A DNA stretch of 64,000 bases from Apostichopus japonicus (lineage: Eukaryota; Echinodermata; Holothuroidea; Aspidochirotida; Stichopodidae), in the NCBI RefSeq assembly GCF_037975245.1, contig NC_092578.1, positions 20,294,821-20,358,820 of the forward strand, written 5' to 3'. The position numbers and the translations under genes were made by a program. The first letter of the stretch is position 1. The number at the start of each line of letters is the position of its first letter. This document shows positions 12,677 to 23,600 of this stretch, one piece after another. The notes below the pieces were generated by a model, which searched no databases, was not told the origin of the DNA, and saw only the letters and a list, made by a program, of their open reading frames with translations.

Positions 12677-14177
12677 AGACCAAATATGGAGGCTTTTTTC
12701 GTTGTTGAGATTTTCCATTAATTTAGGAGTTTACATACCCATAATCAACATGTGTAAAAAATAATCTTCGAAAACCTACTATAACCCATCAAAAACGACC
12801 ACGAAAATGGACATTTTGAGTAGTCACGTGACATGAACCTCTGGAATGTCTGAAAACAGAGATTGACCCAAAGGAGCCTCTGGTCACCGTGTGACGTCAA
12901 AGTTTGTATACTGCGAAAATCAAACGCTGATATAGGCACTGTTTGTACACAGGTAGCGAACAATTGTACTGTTTTTGACTTCCAATTTCGAGCGTTTGAA
13001 AAGCTGTTAGCTTAAAACAAGAACACATGAAGGTTAACAACAAGTTTTAAGACAATTATAAGCAGAAATTTTAGTTAAATTGCTTATTTTATTAGCAAAA
13101 TTTCCACTCAAATGGAGGCATCTTTTACATATAGCGTAGCGTCAATAGGTCCGTACGGTACAATATACTTACATAGTACTTACTCGTTTTAATATCCAAA
13201 AGTATACAAACACAGAAAAAGTATCCTGTCAATAAACAAATTTAGCAGTGAATATCCTAATCCACGTTTCTTGTTCAATCCTGGGCGAAAAACTACCGTG
13301 AGTCTGTGTAATTCCATAGAGTTAGGTCTAGTTGAAACAGGCCTTGACCAGTACTAACATCCCACAATCACAAGACAGTCACTAACGAAATAAAACGTCC
13401 GATCGCTACATACTACCGTTTTTATCCAACTCCTTGGACCATGCAGATGTCGGAATAAACAGAACGGACAATATTACACATGTATCACGAACTCACGATA
13501 CTGGAATACAACAAATGAAATAGATAAATCCTAACATGGCTATTTACACATGCTGTGAGCCAACGCCGGCGAGAGTTGTAACTAACTACCGTACATGTAC
13601 TAACAATGCTATACCCTTGGCACGGTATATATACGACACAGCTATCGACAGTATATCATTTTCACAGAATGAGACATTGGAGCATACACAGAAGCAGGGT
13701 CATGCATGTGGACTCATGGGCATGAGATACTCCGGGTGCTGAAAAATCTTTCCGCGTGGATCTCAAAAAATTGATCCAAAGTCTGCGGCGTTTTACGTCG
13801 GTTCTTTTACTCGGAAATCTAAAAAAGCTGATGCTTTTGTTGGATGAGGTATAACTGCAACCTCCAACAACACAGAATTGTGACATTTTGAGGAAAAAGG
13901 AGTAATATCGTTGATGTTTTTGGCAGCTCAAGTATACGACTTTACACACTAAAAGTGAGTGAGGTATACAAACGTTGACGTCACATGGTCACCTGATGTC
14001 TTAGGAATGTTTCAGGAATGTCTGAAATAGAAGCTGACTTTTCGTCCCATATTTCACTTATTTAACGTCCGAAATTGGTAAAGTTAATTACAGCAATGTA
14101 ATTGGAGTCAGTTAAGGATTACATACATGAAAAATGGTGGGATTTTATGTTCATAGAAAAGTCTCCATAGTTGGTCT
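12677..14177. mobile_element. TTAA-flanked inverted-repeat DNA transposon with THAP remnant
   Basis: The ends are AGACCAA..TATGGAG at 12677 and the complement ending at 14177, each bounded by TTAA (12673-12676 and 14178-14181). Farther in, GGTCACC-TGTGACGTCAA-GTTTGTATAC at about 12882-12910 reappears as its reverse complement at 13964-13992, so the arms are long (over 200 bp) though diverged. Inside, on the minus strand, is the N-terminal part of a THAP zinc finger. TTAA duplication together with THAP is, as I recall, a feature of the Kolobok superfamily. P elements have THAP but 8-bp duplications, and piggyBac has TTAA but no THAP. The superfamily assignment is an inference. Confidence 0.7.
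13662..13886 (-). pseudogene. THAP-domain transposase N-terminus, broken
   Basis: Reading leftwards from the ATG at 13886, the peptide has C-x4-C (FCVVGGC) at the start, then ISFFRFP, then KRRRLWINFL and RKDFSAP. These match the order of a THAP zinc finger: C-x2-4-C, the F-x-FP patch and the invariant W. The closing C-x2-H pair and the final HF are missing in this frame; a different frame right after RKDFSAP gives S-I-S-C-P. That suggests a frameshift or a splice donor. In other THAP proteins the domain binds DNA, and in transposases it recognises the element ends. It lies between the arms of the TTAA-flanked element, so it is best read as the start of a decayed transposase gene and not a host gene. 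No catalytic domain is visible. Confidence 0.6.
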
Positions 14178-14523
14178 TTAAAGGAGCATGGAAGCAGTTG
14201 ACTTCATATTCAAGATGGCTCCACGGCTAGGAATTCTCAAGTAACTTATTTCTGTAACAACTTAGTTAATTACAAATACAATCTAAGATTGTTTATATTT
14301 CAATACTTGGTTATAGTCACTCAAAACTCCAGCTTTCTACTCACAAGTTTGGCACATTTGAACAATATTGTATGGAGTATTAACTGTTCTGACCATGTTT
14401 TACATTCCTCAGAATACGGTTATTTTGCAATAAGCACCCAAAACCGTACTTCAGAATTAGGTAGTACATTAATGATTTACTTTGCTCCTTGCTTACCTGC
14501 ATGTCTCCCCACAATCTCACTAC

Positions 14524-15794
14524 TCTCATTCTACCATGCCAAGAACCAACTGGTAAGCATTTAACACTGTACTCCCTCTATATCCAGACTTCTCCCTTCT
14601 CATTCTACCATGCCAAGAACCAACTGGTAAGCATTTAACACTGTACTCCCTCTATATCCAGACTTCTCCCTTCTCATTCTACCATGCCAAGAACCAACTG
14701 GTAAGCATTTAACACTGTACTCCCTCTATATCCAGACTTCTCCCTTCTCATTCTACCATGCCAAGAACCAACTGGTAAGCATTTAACACTGTACTCCCTC
14801 TATATCCAGACTTCTCCCTTCTCATTCTACCATGCCAAGAACCAACTGGTAAGCATTTAACACTGTACTCCCTCTATATCCAGACTTCTCCCTTCTCATT
14901 CTACCATGCCAAGAACCAACTGGTAAGCATTTAACACTGTACTCCCTCTATATCCAGACTTCTTCCTTCTCATTCTACCATGCCAAGAACCAACTGGTAA
15001 GCATTTAACACTGTACTCCCTCTATATCCAGACTTCTCCCTTCTCATTCTACCATGCCAAGAACCAACTGGTAAGCATTTAACACTGTGCTCCCTCTATA
15101 TCCAGACTTCTCCCTTCTCATTCTACCATGCCAAGAACCAACTGGTAAGCATTTAACACTGTGCTCCCTCTATATCCAGACTTCTCCCTTCTCATTCTAC
15201 CATGCCAAGAACCAACTGGTAAGCATTTAACACTGTACTCCCTCTATATCCAGACTTCTCCCTTCTCATTCTACCATGCCAAGAACCAACTGGTAAGCAT
15301 TTAACACTGTACTCCCTCTATATCCAGACTTCTCCCTTCTCATTCTACCATGCCAAGAACCAACTGGTAAGCATTTAACACTGTACTCCCTCTATATCCA
15401 GACTTCTCCCTTCTCATTCTACCATGCCAAGAACCAACTGGTAAGCATTTAACACTGTACTCCCTCTATATCCAGACTTCTCCCTTCTCATTCTACCATG
15501 CCAAGAACCAACTGGTAAGCATTTAACACTGTGCTCCCTCTATATCCAGACTTCTCCCTTCTCATTCTACCATGCCAAGAACCAACTGGTAAGCATTTAA
15601 CACTGTGCTCCCTCTATATCCAGACTTCTCCCTTCTCATTCTACCATGCCAAGAACCAACTGGTAAGCATTTAACACTGTACTCCCTCTATATCCAGACT
15701 TCTCCCTTCTCATTCTACCATGCCAAGAACCAACTGGTAAGCATTTAACACTGTACTCCCTCTATATCCAGACTTCTCCCTTCTCATTCTACCA
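14524..15794. repeat. 74-bp minisatellite, about 17 copies
   Basis: The unit runs 'ctcattctaccatgccaaga', 'accaactggtaagcatttaa', 'cactgtactccctctatatc', 'cagacttctccctt'. Copies differ by single changes, such as the cactgtActc/cactgtGctc alternation. Every unit holds a donor-like CTG|GTAAGC and a pyrimidine-rich acceptor-like tract ending TATATCCAG, spaced to leave 39 bases that encode 13 residues without a stop. The first copy is preceded by an open frame. The array ends abruptly at 15794. Confidence 0.95.
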
Positions 15795-17604
15795 ACTAAA
15801 GTGTTTAGATGACCATTTTGTGTGTGGAATTAATCCTATCTCTAATTTGTTCGGAAGTGTGTTTTTGAGGGTTAATTAATTAACTAATTGGAATAAGGTA
15901 AATGTTCTGAGAATCTATCAAGGGCAGCAAGATAAGTATCCTTTTCATTTGGGAAGGTTTTAAGAGGGTGTTGGGATAGCCCTTGCCCGTTTTGTTTCAC
16001 ATATTGGGGACATGGGTAGTAGACTAGTTATGTCTGACGCTAGCTTTCCCGTACAGTACTGTATATTGTGTATGGGTCATGTGTATGTGATAGTTATACT
16101 GTAGTTCTTTCGTTCCTTTTCTGTTTCCCTTCTCAAGTTTATCTTCCTTGTTAGAGAATTTCTACCTCTCATCTCTTCCACATTGGCCATTTCTTATGTT
16201 TATCTTCTGGCCACATGTTGCTGTTCCTTTTGTAAACCTCCTGCTTCTAGCTGCAAAGTTGAAGCATGTTGTTAAAGGCCTCTTTTGTTAGCTTCTATTC
16301 CTTCTTCCTTTGTGTGTGCATTAAATTTCATAAATGAAGCATTTTCACATTTCATCAAGTCATTCTCACAACATTATTACAATCATTTGATCAAAACTAA
16401 TAGCCTTCAGAAGACAAACAACACACACTTTTCAGACCTACATAGCCAGCAGAGGAAGACAATTTTCAGTTCTCAAGTAATTTAGTAAAACATACTCATG
16501 TAAATGCTTTATTTGCATATGACAGGTACTATACTATAGAAATATCCGTAACAAATGGCTGCCAACATTCACAGGTTTATTGTCATAATACTAATTGTGT
16601 TGATATATTATTATGTATGACAAAGGGTGTTTTTACACTGGATCTGGATTGATGTCGACATTAGGATCCTGACGTCCGGATCACACCTGTGGCTGCACAT
16701 GACACATTTGAAATCTGTTTTTTTTTAATACTAACATCCGGTGCATAGCGGGGGAAGGATCAGAATATGACTCAAATGTAAACACGTCTGGATCAGTGCA
16801 TAAGTTTTAGTGTTTAATATATTCACAATAATTTATAAAAGATTGTAGCTGGCTATATATGCATTGTCATTACTACTATTAAATCAAGCCTATCATGGCG
16901 GTGTCATCATCTAATTTGATTAGTGAGAACCCTTCTTAGGAAGATCTGTCATCATACGTGTAAATAATGTAAAAAGAAACAGTGCCTGAATCATCCCCTA
17001 AGGGGCTAAGTGTATGAATAGTGCTAACCATTACTAAATGATAATTATTACACCAAAGAGCAACACAAATGTTCACAAACTGTACCAATATGCCTGTATG
17101 CATGTAAATGCCTGTAGGTGAATTAGTTAGGTCTGAAAATTTGATCTTTAGAGAATTTTTAGGAAATACAGTACTGAAGATAATCCTGCTAGAATTGAAA
17201 ACTAAGTTTTGTGACTCTTCTACCTTTAAACATATTTACAGTATCTAAAATATTGATCTGTCTGCTCGGCAGGACAGCCAGAATGTTGATGTGTCTTTAT
17301 GCATTAGCTGAATGCATTTATTATTCAGTACTCTTTGTCCAATTCACCTTTCTTATCCCTCTCCACAATTATTGTATGCTCTGATATCTATTAGTACTGT
17401 TCATGAACCTGACATGCATGTTGTATATCAGCAACAAGCATTTTCTTTTCCCATGTTTTGGTCAAGTTCTGGTAATACCAAAGTTTGTTCCGACATAAAT
17501 ATAAGCTTGATAATCTTTGTAATTCAAAATTGTTTTGAATACACTATTTACTTGGTATGATACAATTTAATATCTTGTAATCTTTCTTGTCTGATCCTTC
17601 ACAG
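15795..17604. other. non-coding, probably intron or 5' flank of the acyltransferase gene
   Basis: The first recognised acyltransferase exon begins at 17605 with a split codon, so at least one coding exon lies upstream, here or farther left. I could not identify it. A GGATC-rich stretch at about 16630-16800 has loosely inverted ends but no clean terminal repeat or duplication. Confidence 0.4.
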
Positions 17605-20600
17605 TGACTTACTTCAGAATAAGAATATCCGAACACTCAACAACATTTTTGTTGCAGTCTTGTTTGTTATCATCTTGAATTCAGCTCTCATGCATCTTTT
17701 GAATTTTAGAAAGTGAGTATTAACTATTAGATAGAACTTCTGTACATGTTGTATGTTGCTACTCCTTTAGGCCCCATTAGAATATTGAACACCTCACTTT
17801 GATTTCTGTCAGGACTTTTATCTCATCGCTCATGAGCATGACATTCTAGCCAGTTGTTCATTTTAGTCATAGCAATGGTTTTCATCCATAGTAGGGTGAC
17901 CAAGGGTCACCAGAAGTTCATAACTGGGAAGGGATGGGGTAAAAAGCTGTCCATTTGTCTGCCTGTGGGGGAGGGGGGTTGGTATTAGTCTCAATTTTTT
18001 GTCCCCCACAACTGCTTGGTCCATTTCCCTACAGACCTTCAGAACAAAAGTTCAGAGGCCAATAATCAAATTAAGCAAAAGTGTAATTTTTTGGACATAC
18101 CGTAACACCAGAGGGAAGCCTTCAATAGACTTGAATGCTTCACATATATAATGGAAATGATTAGTATTAGAATATGTGGTTACCATGGTAGCTAAGGTCA
18201 AAGGTCAATCGTATGACTTAAAGCACTTGTAGATAGGTGCCCTGTGATACAGCCTTGTGTCATGAAGACCTTCAGAGTTAACGGTCAGAGGTCAAAGATT
18301 GAACAATGCAAAAGTGAGTTTTTGCTAAGTTAAGTTTAACAAAATAAATGGTTACAATGCTGGCTGCATGTGGTCAAAGCTCAAGGAATATAATGACAAT
18401 GTATGCTCTTTTGTTTAATGTTCATGTATGAAGACCATGAATTTTATACATGCTATTATGTAGCCCATAATCAAGTTATTCATGAAGGGTCAAGATTGTT
18501 TACCCTCTTCTTTGTTTGTCATTTGTTTTGTCTGGGTTTTTTTGAAGGCCATTCATGTTATATACTTACATTACTGAAAGCCATTATTAATTATTTAATA
18601 AGATCAAATATATATTTGAATTTTCCCCCAGTGTTGGAGTTACCTTTGAACTTGCATTTTGGACCATTGGGAAGGTTCCCTTGGTGCTTTATATCTGGTG
18701 CCAGATGATGCTGTGGGCTACTGCTGCATTCTTTAGTACCCTTTCCATATGGGCTCATCATCCAAGTTCTACAGTAGGGCCATGGAAGATACCAAATGTG
18801 GCTTGGTTGGTGCTATACATTGCTGGTGTCTTGGCTTTTCTTATCTATCCTCCGGTTTTTGTCATATATCATGACCTGCCTGTGTTATCTTCATCCATAG
18901 TGTTGATGGAGCAGGTGCGGCTTATAATGAAGATGCATGCATTCCTTAGGGTGGTTATACCAAGAGCTTCGGCATGGAAGCACAAGGTGAATGGTGAGTG
19001 TACTGTGAAGTGCTACACATGTTTATACTGTGACACCATGAAAAATGTGCTTTAAATGTCATTGAGTATCGTCTTCAGTACATAGTATCTGTAGTGACAC
19101 TAATGATGGTTGAAAGGACATATGACTGTCTCCAACCCTGACAAAGGTAAATGTTTCACATATGACTACTAAAGGAGAATCTTTCCCACAAGTAAGTTAC
19201 CTAGGTGGTTCTAAGATATGAGCTCATACATGCCACTTTTCCTATTTTCCAGTGGAAAACCCATATTTACAGTAGGTCTGTAATTATTTCTATCAAGAAA
19301 TTCGGAAATCTTAACTTCAAGTAAACCATAACAAATACAGGAAAGTTATTAAGTCACTTTAAAGCACAGCCTATTTAAGTCTCCTTCAACCAGTCGCTTA
19401 AATAGTACAATAATTTATTTCTATTCAATCTAATATGATCTCTTTTGATGATTACAAAAAAATGACTGGAATTGAGTAAGATCCTCATGCCAAACCTGAA
19501 AAACTTGATCACTGATCTTATCATTGTACACAACTGGCAATTACACAGCACACTGTCTATACTAATTATGTTTTGGAATCTTGCACCCATCACATATTCT
19601 TTAACTGTCAGAATGGCCTTTATGCTGGCGGTCACACTGTCCCGAAGTTGACATCAGATGGACACACGATAAAGAAAATGTTCAAATTCGGCTCTGATCG
19701 TAAAAACATCGGGCCATTCGTGAGGGCATCTTAAGCCATCGTATGACCGCCGGTGGAGTTTTTCAGGCTCCGGCAGCAACTTCGTGAGTGGTGGCAAAAT
19801 CTTTGGCATGCCAAAAAATTGCCCGAAGACCTTGCGAAGGTTCATTTTCGTGTTGAATTCGTGTGTTCATTTTGCCCTTCGTAAGGCCATCGTGAGGGCA
19901 TCTTATCAAATCGTGTCATCTTCGTTTTTAATTCGTGTGATCATCGGTGCCATCGGGCATTTTCGCCTCACGAAGACAATACGAAGGAAACAAGAAGCTG
20001 CCCGATTGTCTTATGAAGGTAACACGAATACGTGAAGCCCTCGCAATGCCGTCGAGTAACCATCGTATTATAATACGATGACATCGAGATGGGACCACGG
20101 TGTCAGCGAAGACAGCCGAATTTGTGAACCTCAAGCGTTTCCCAGGTGTCATGGTAACGTGGACATATAAAGGCCAGCCTCAAAGATTCTTCCACAGACA
20201 GTCCTAAGCAACTCTACAGAGTAGAGGCGTGTGTAACTCCCAAAGCTACAATCACAATCACAACTAACCACAATTCAGTTCCTGCAGAATGGCATACTTT
20301 GGTGATGAGACAACCAGGAAAAAGAAAGCAGCAGCATTGCTTCTTTTGATGTACCTCAGAGAACATGATGAGCACTTCTTACAGGCCCAGCACCTCCTCT
20401 TACAATAACAAAGCATTATTTTATTTCACTTTGTCATTTCTTGCTATTTGCCTTTCTAGCATTGGACAATGTACTTATCAATACGTCGTCGTGTAACCAT
20501 CGTGTGGCATTCGTGTGGCATTCGTGTGTCCTGCGGGTAAACTACTTAAATAGAAATGCATATCTTCGTGTTGCCTTCGTGTGTGGTTCGGGTGCCATCG

Positions 20601-23600
20601 TGTGACCTTCTGTAGGCATCGTACTTGCTTCGGCTGTTGATTGGCTGTTGACCAAGTTCGGGGCCATCTTCGTGCGAAATTCAAAATTCCATATTCGTAT
20701 GGCCATCTGGTGTCAACTTCGCGACAGTGTGACGCCTGCATTAAGAAAAGGGCAAGTAAAGGAAAAGCTTGATTGGATTTGTCCATAGCAAATAGACCAA
20801 TAGACTATTTTACCCCACACATATGTTATATAAGTGAAAAATGAATCTGCAAGATACAGCCTAACTACTATTACAATGTCACTGCTTGTTGTTGTAAGTA
20901 AGCCCAAACTTCATTGTACAGGCCTAAGGTTATTGCACAACAGGGTAGGTTGCGGAGATTATGGTAGTCTACCTAAAGTTGTCCTAGAGGATTATGTTTT
21001 AAGGGTATTAGAAGCAAGTGTGTTGGCAAGCAATGTGAATGACAGTTTCAGAGGTTGTGAGTGGTTTACAACAATTTGTGTAAAACATGGCAAAGCTTGG
21101 AAAAAGTTCACAAGTATTGTGTAGATTAAATTTGGTTAGTATTAAAACTTGAATTTAATAATTATGTATGAAAGTTAGACACAGTTTAACTAAAGTTATC
21201 TCCAACAATGGTACAGTATTCACTGTAGTAATTGGGAAAATGATTAGTACTGTACTTTGAAAAAGAGGGAAATGCTGTTGACAAAATAAGAAGGGAACAA
21301 TAAAAGGAACAAACAATATGTTGCATTTTAGTCTACTTACAGCTACTATAACATGACATTTAAAGTTTTTAAAAAAATACTAATCTGGGGTAAAGTTAAG
21401 CTGATATTTGGTGAGACAGTATAAAATCACACATGTTTTAACTTCAAAACAACTTTAAACTGCATGGCCACATGGTTACCCATGGACAGGAGAAATATGA
21501 AATGTGACATGTTCAATTTGACATTAATGAACCAAGTTTTGGTGGCTATCATTCCTCTGGAAAAGGTTCTACTAAGTCTTCATTTCGTATAGACATGTAG
21601 CCATACACTATATACAGTGTGTGAAGTGGAACTGATGTGACTTTCATGGTACATTATGACCCCCAAATTTTCCAAACCACTTTTTTATTCAGATAGCAAA
21701 AGTATCTATCTTAGTTGCCAATAACATGCATGTTAAAAGGGTATTTAGAAAACTAAACCCTGACTTTATTTAGCAACCTGAAGCAAATATTAATAATTAT
21801 AATCTCCCACATTCAGAGCAAAAAATCATATAAACACAGATTTTTGTAACACACCTAAGGCAAAAGGAGTTTTGAACAATTAACAGATGGTCATATGTAG
21901 AAACCACATAGTGTATGGAGCTAATTTTTGTCAAAAAAAACACATTTTGTGCAATGTTTTGTTTTAAATTCATAAACTTCATTTAGTTGTGCGACACACC
22001 AAAAGTGAATTTTCCTATTGAATTTAAATTCAAAGTTTCTGGTTGACCAGTTTTGGCTCTCTCCCAAATTGTCAAGTTAAATAACTTATCCAACTATAGC
22101 ATTGGTGAAAATTGTAGTTGGGTAACTGCTCCATAAGATGTAATACCTGCATTAAGGCAACCAAATACATATTTAATAGCTTACTCCACAAGGTTGCACA
22201 GGTCACTATGGTTTTCAACCTGTGTTGAGGAGGGGTTGAGAGTGCGGCATTCTTCTGCAGCAGCTTCAAATTCTACATTGGTTGTATATGTCCATGTTGA
22301 GGAGGGGTTGAGAGTGCTGCATTCTTCTGCAGCAGCTTCAAATTCTACATTGGTTGTATATGTCCATGTTGAGGAGGGGTTGAGAGTGCGGCATTCTTCT
22401 GCAGCAGCTTCAAATTCTACATTGGTTGTATATGTCCATGTTGGGGAGGGGATGAGAGTGCAGCATTCTTCTGCAGCAGCTTCAAATTCTACATTGGTTG
22501 TATATGTCCATGTTGAGGAGGGGTTGAGAGTGCGGCATTCTTCTGCAGCAGCTTCAAATTCTACATTGGTTGTATATGTCCATGTTGAGGAGGGGTTGAG
22601 AGTGCTGCATTCTTCTGCAGCAGCTTCAAATTCTACATTGGTTGTATATGTCCATGTTGAGGAGGGGTTGAGAGTGCGGCATTCTTCTGCAGCAGCTTCA
22701 AATTCTACATTGGTTGTATATGTCCATGTTGAGGAGGGGATGACAGTGCAGCATTCTTCTGCAGCAGCATACATTGGTTGTATATATCCATGTCACTGAC
22801 TGGTCACCTCTTCAAGTGCACCTTGTAGCCTGCTATCAATCTCTATCTACCCCCAATGTAAGATTTGTTCTGATTATAATCTTAGCATGTCTTTATATCT
22901 TGCAGATGAGATCAATGGTATTGACAGAGAGTGGGAAGTCAATACCCCACCAAAGAATATGGATGAGGATGCACCTTGTCCTGACTTTTCCTGTTATTTG
23001 TATTTTCTGTTTGCTCCCACTCTAATATACCAGGATAAGTATCCAATGAGCAGCAGAATTAGATGGAACATTGTGCGTCAGAATGTAGTACAGGTAAGAA
23101 GATATATGCTAAAATGTTGCAATTGTACTCTGTCACTCTTTTCCATCCAAACATTTGAGCCTAGTGCTCCAGCCATCCTATCCCAAGTCTTGCAAGTGGA
23201 ATATTCAACCTGAAGAACTGTTTTGTAAGGAAATTATGGAATCTTTACATATTAAGATTCAACACATATTTGCTATGGGTGCCACTCAGAAACCAGAAGG
23301 CCTAACATACCATGTTAGAAAATGTATCCCAAGTTTCGTTTGTGCAAAAGTGGAGAGATTGCAAGGGTAAACTTAAAAGAACAATGAAGAGTTATATAAT
23401 TAAATATAACAAACAATTGTTTAAAATATACCAGTTTTTTAATTTTAAATAATGAAGCTGTATTGTTTAGCCCCCCCCCCCCCTCCCCCATCTCTCAAAA
23501 GAAGAAGAGAAGGACTGAAGTGGCCGGCAGAAGCAAAAGCACTTCTAGATAGTTCTTGTTTACCATTGTAGCATTTTAGGAGTGTAAACATAAATGTCAG

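Larger units (their letters stand above)
19623..20740. mobile_element. PIF/Harbinger-like non-autonomous DNA transposon
   Basis: The left end TGCTGGCGGTCACACTGTC and the right-end complement TGCAGGCGTCACACTGTC continue into matching CGAAGTTGACA-CAGATGG, about 40 bp of imperfect inverted repeat. Both sides are flanked by TTA (19620-19622 and 20741-20743), the 3-bp duplication usual for Harbinger elements. Both subterminal zones are packed with variants of TTCGTGTGGCATC, in contrast to the AT-rich surroundings. A TATA box, a leader and a truncated 39-codon frame remain inside. The element lies in the second intron of the acyltransferase gene. Confidence 0.7.

Noticed and set aside
14289-14564. 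91-residue open frame entering the 74-bp array
   Set aside because: No recognisable domain, and it stops in the first repeat unit. Kept only as part of the exon-like array observation.
16620-16810. Possible MITE with GGATC-rich loosely inverted ends
   Set aside because: Inverted similarity is weak and no target duplication could be read.
22181-22799. Two overlapping ~200-residue open frames on opposite strands
   Set aside because: They are produced by a 72-bp repeat without stops. They lie inside a SOAT intron and have no start or stop context of a gene.
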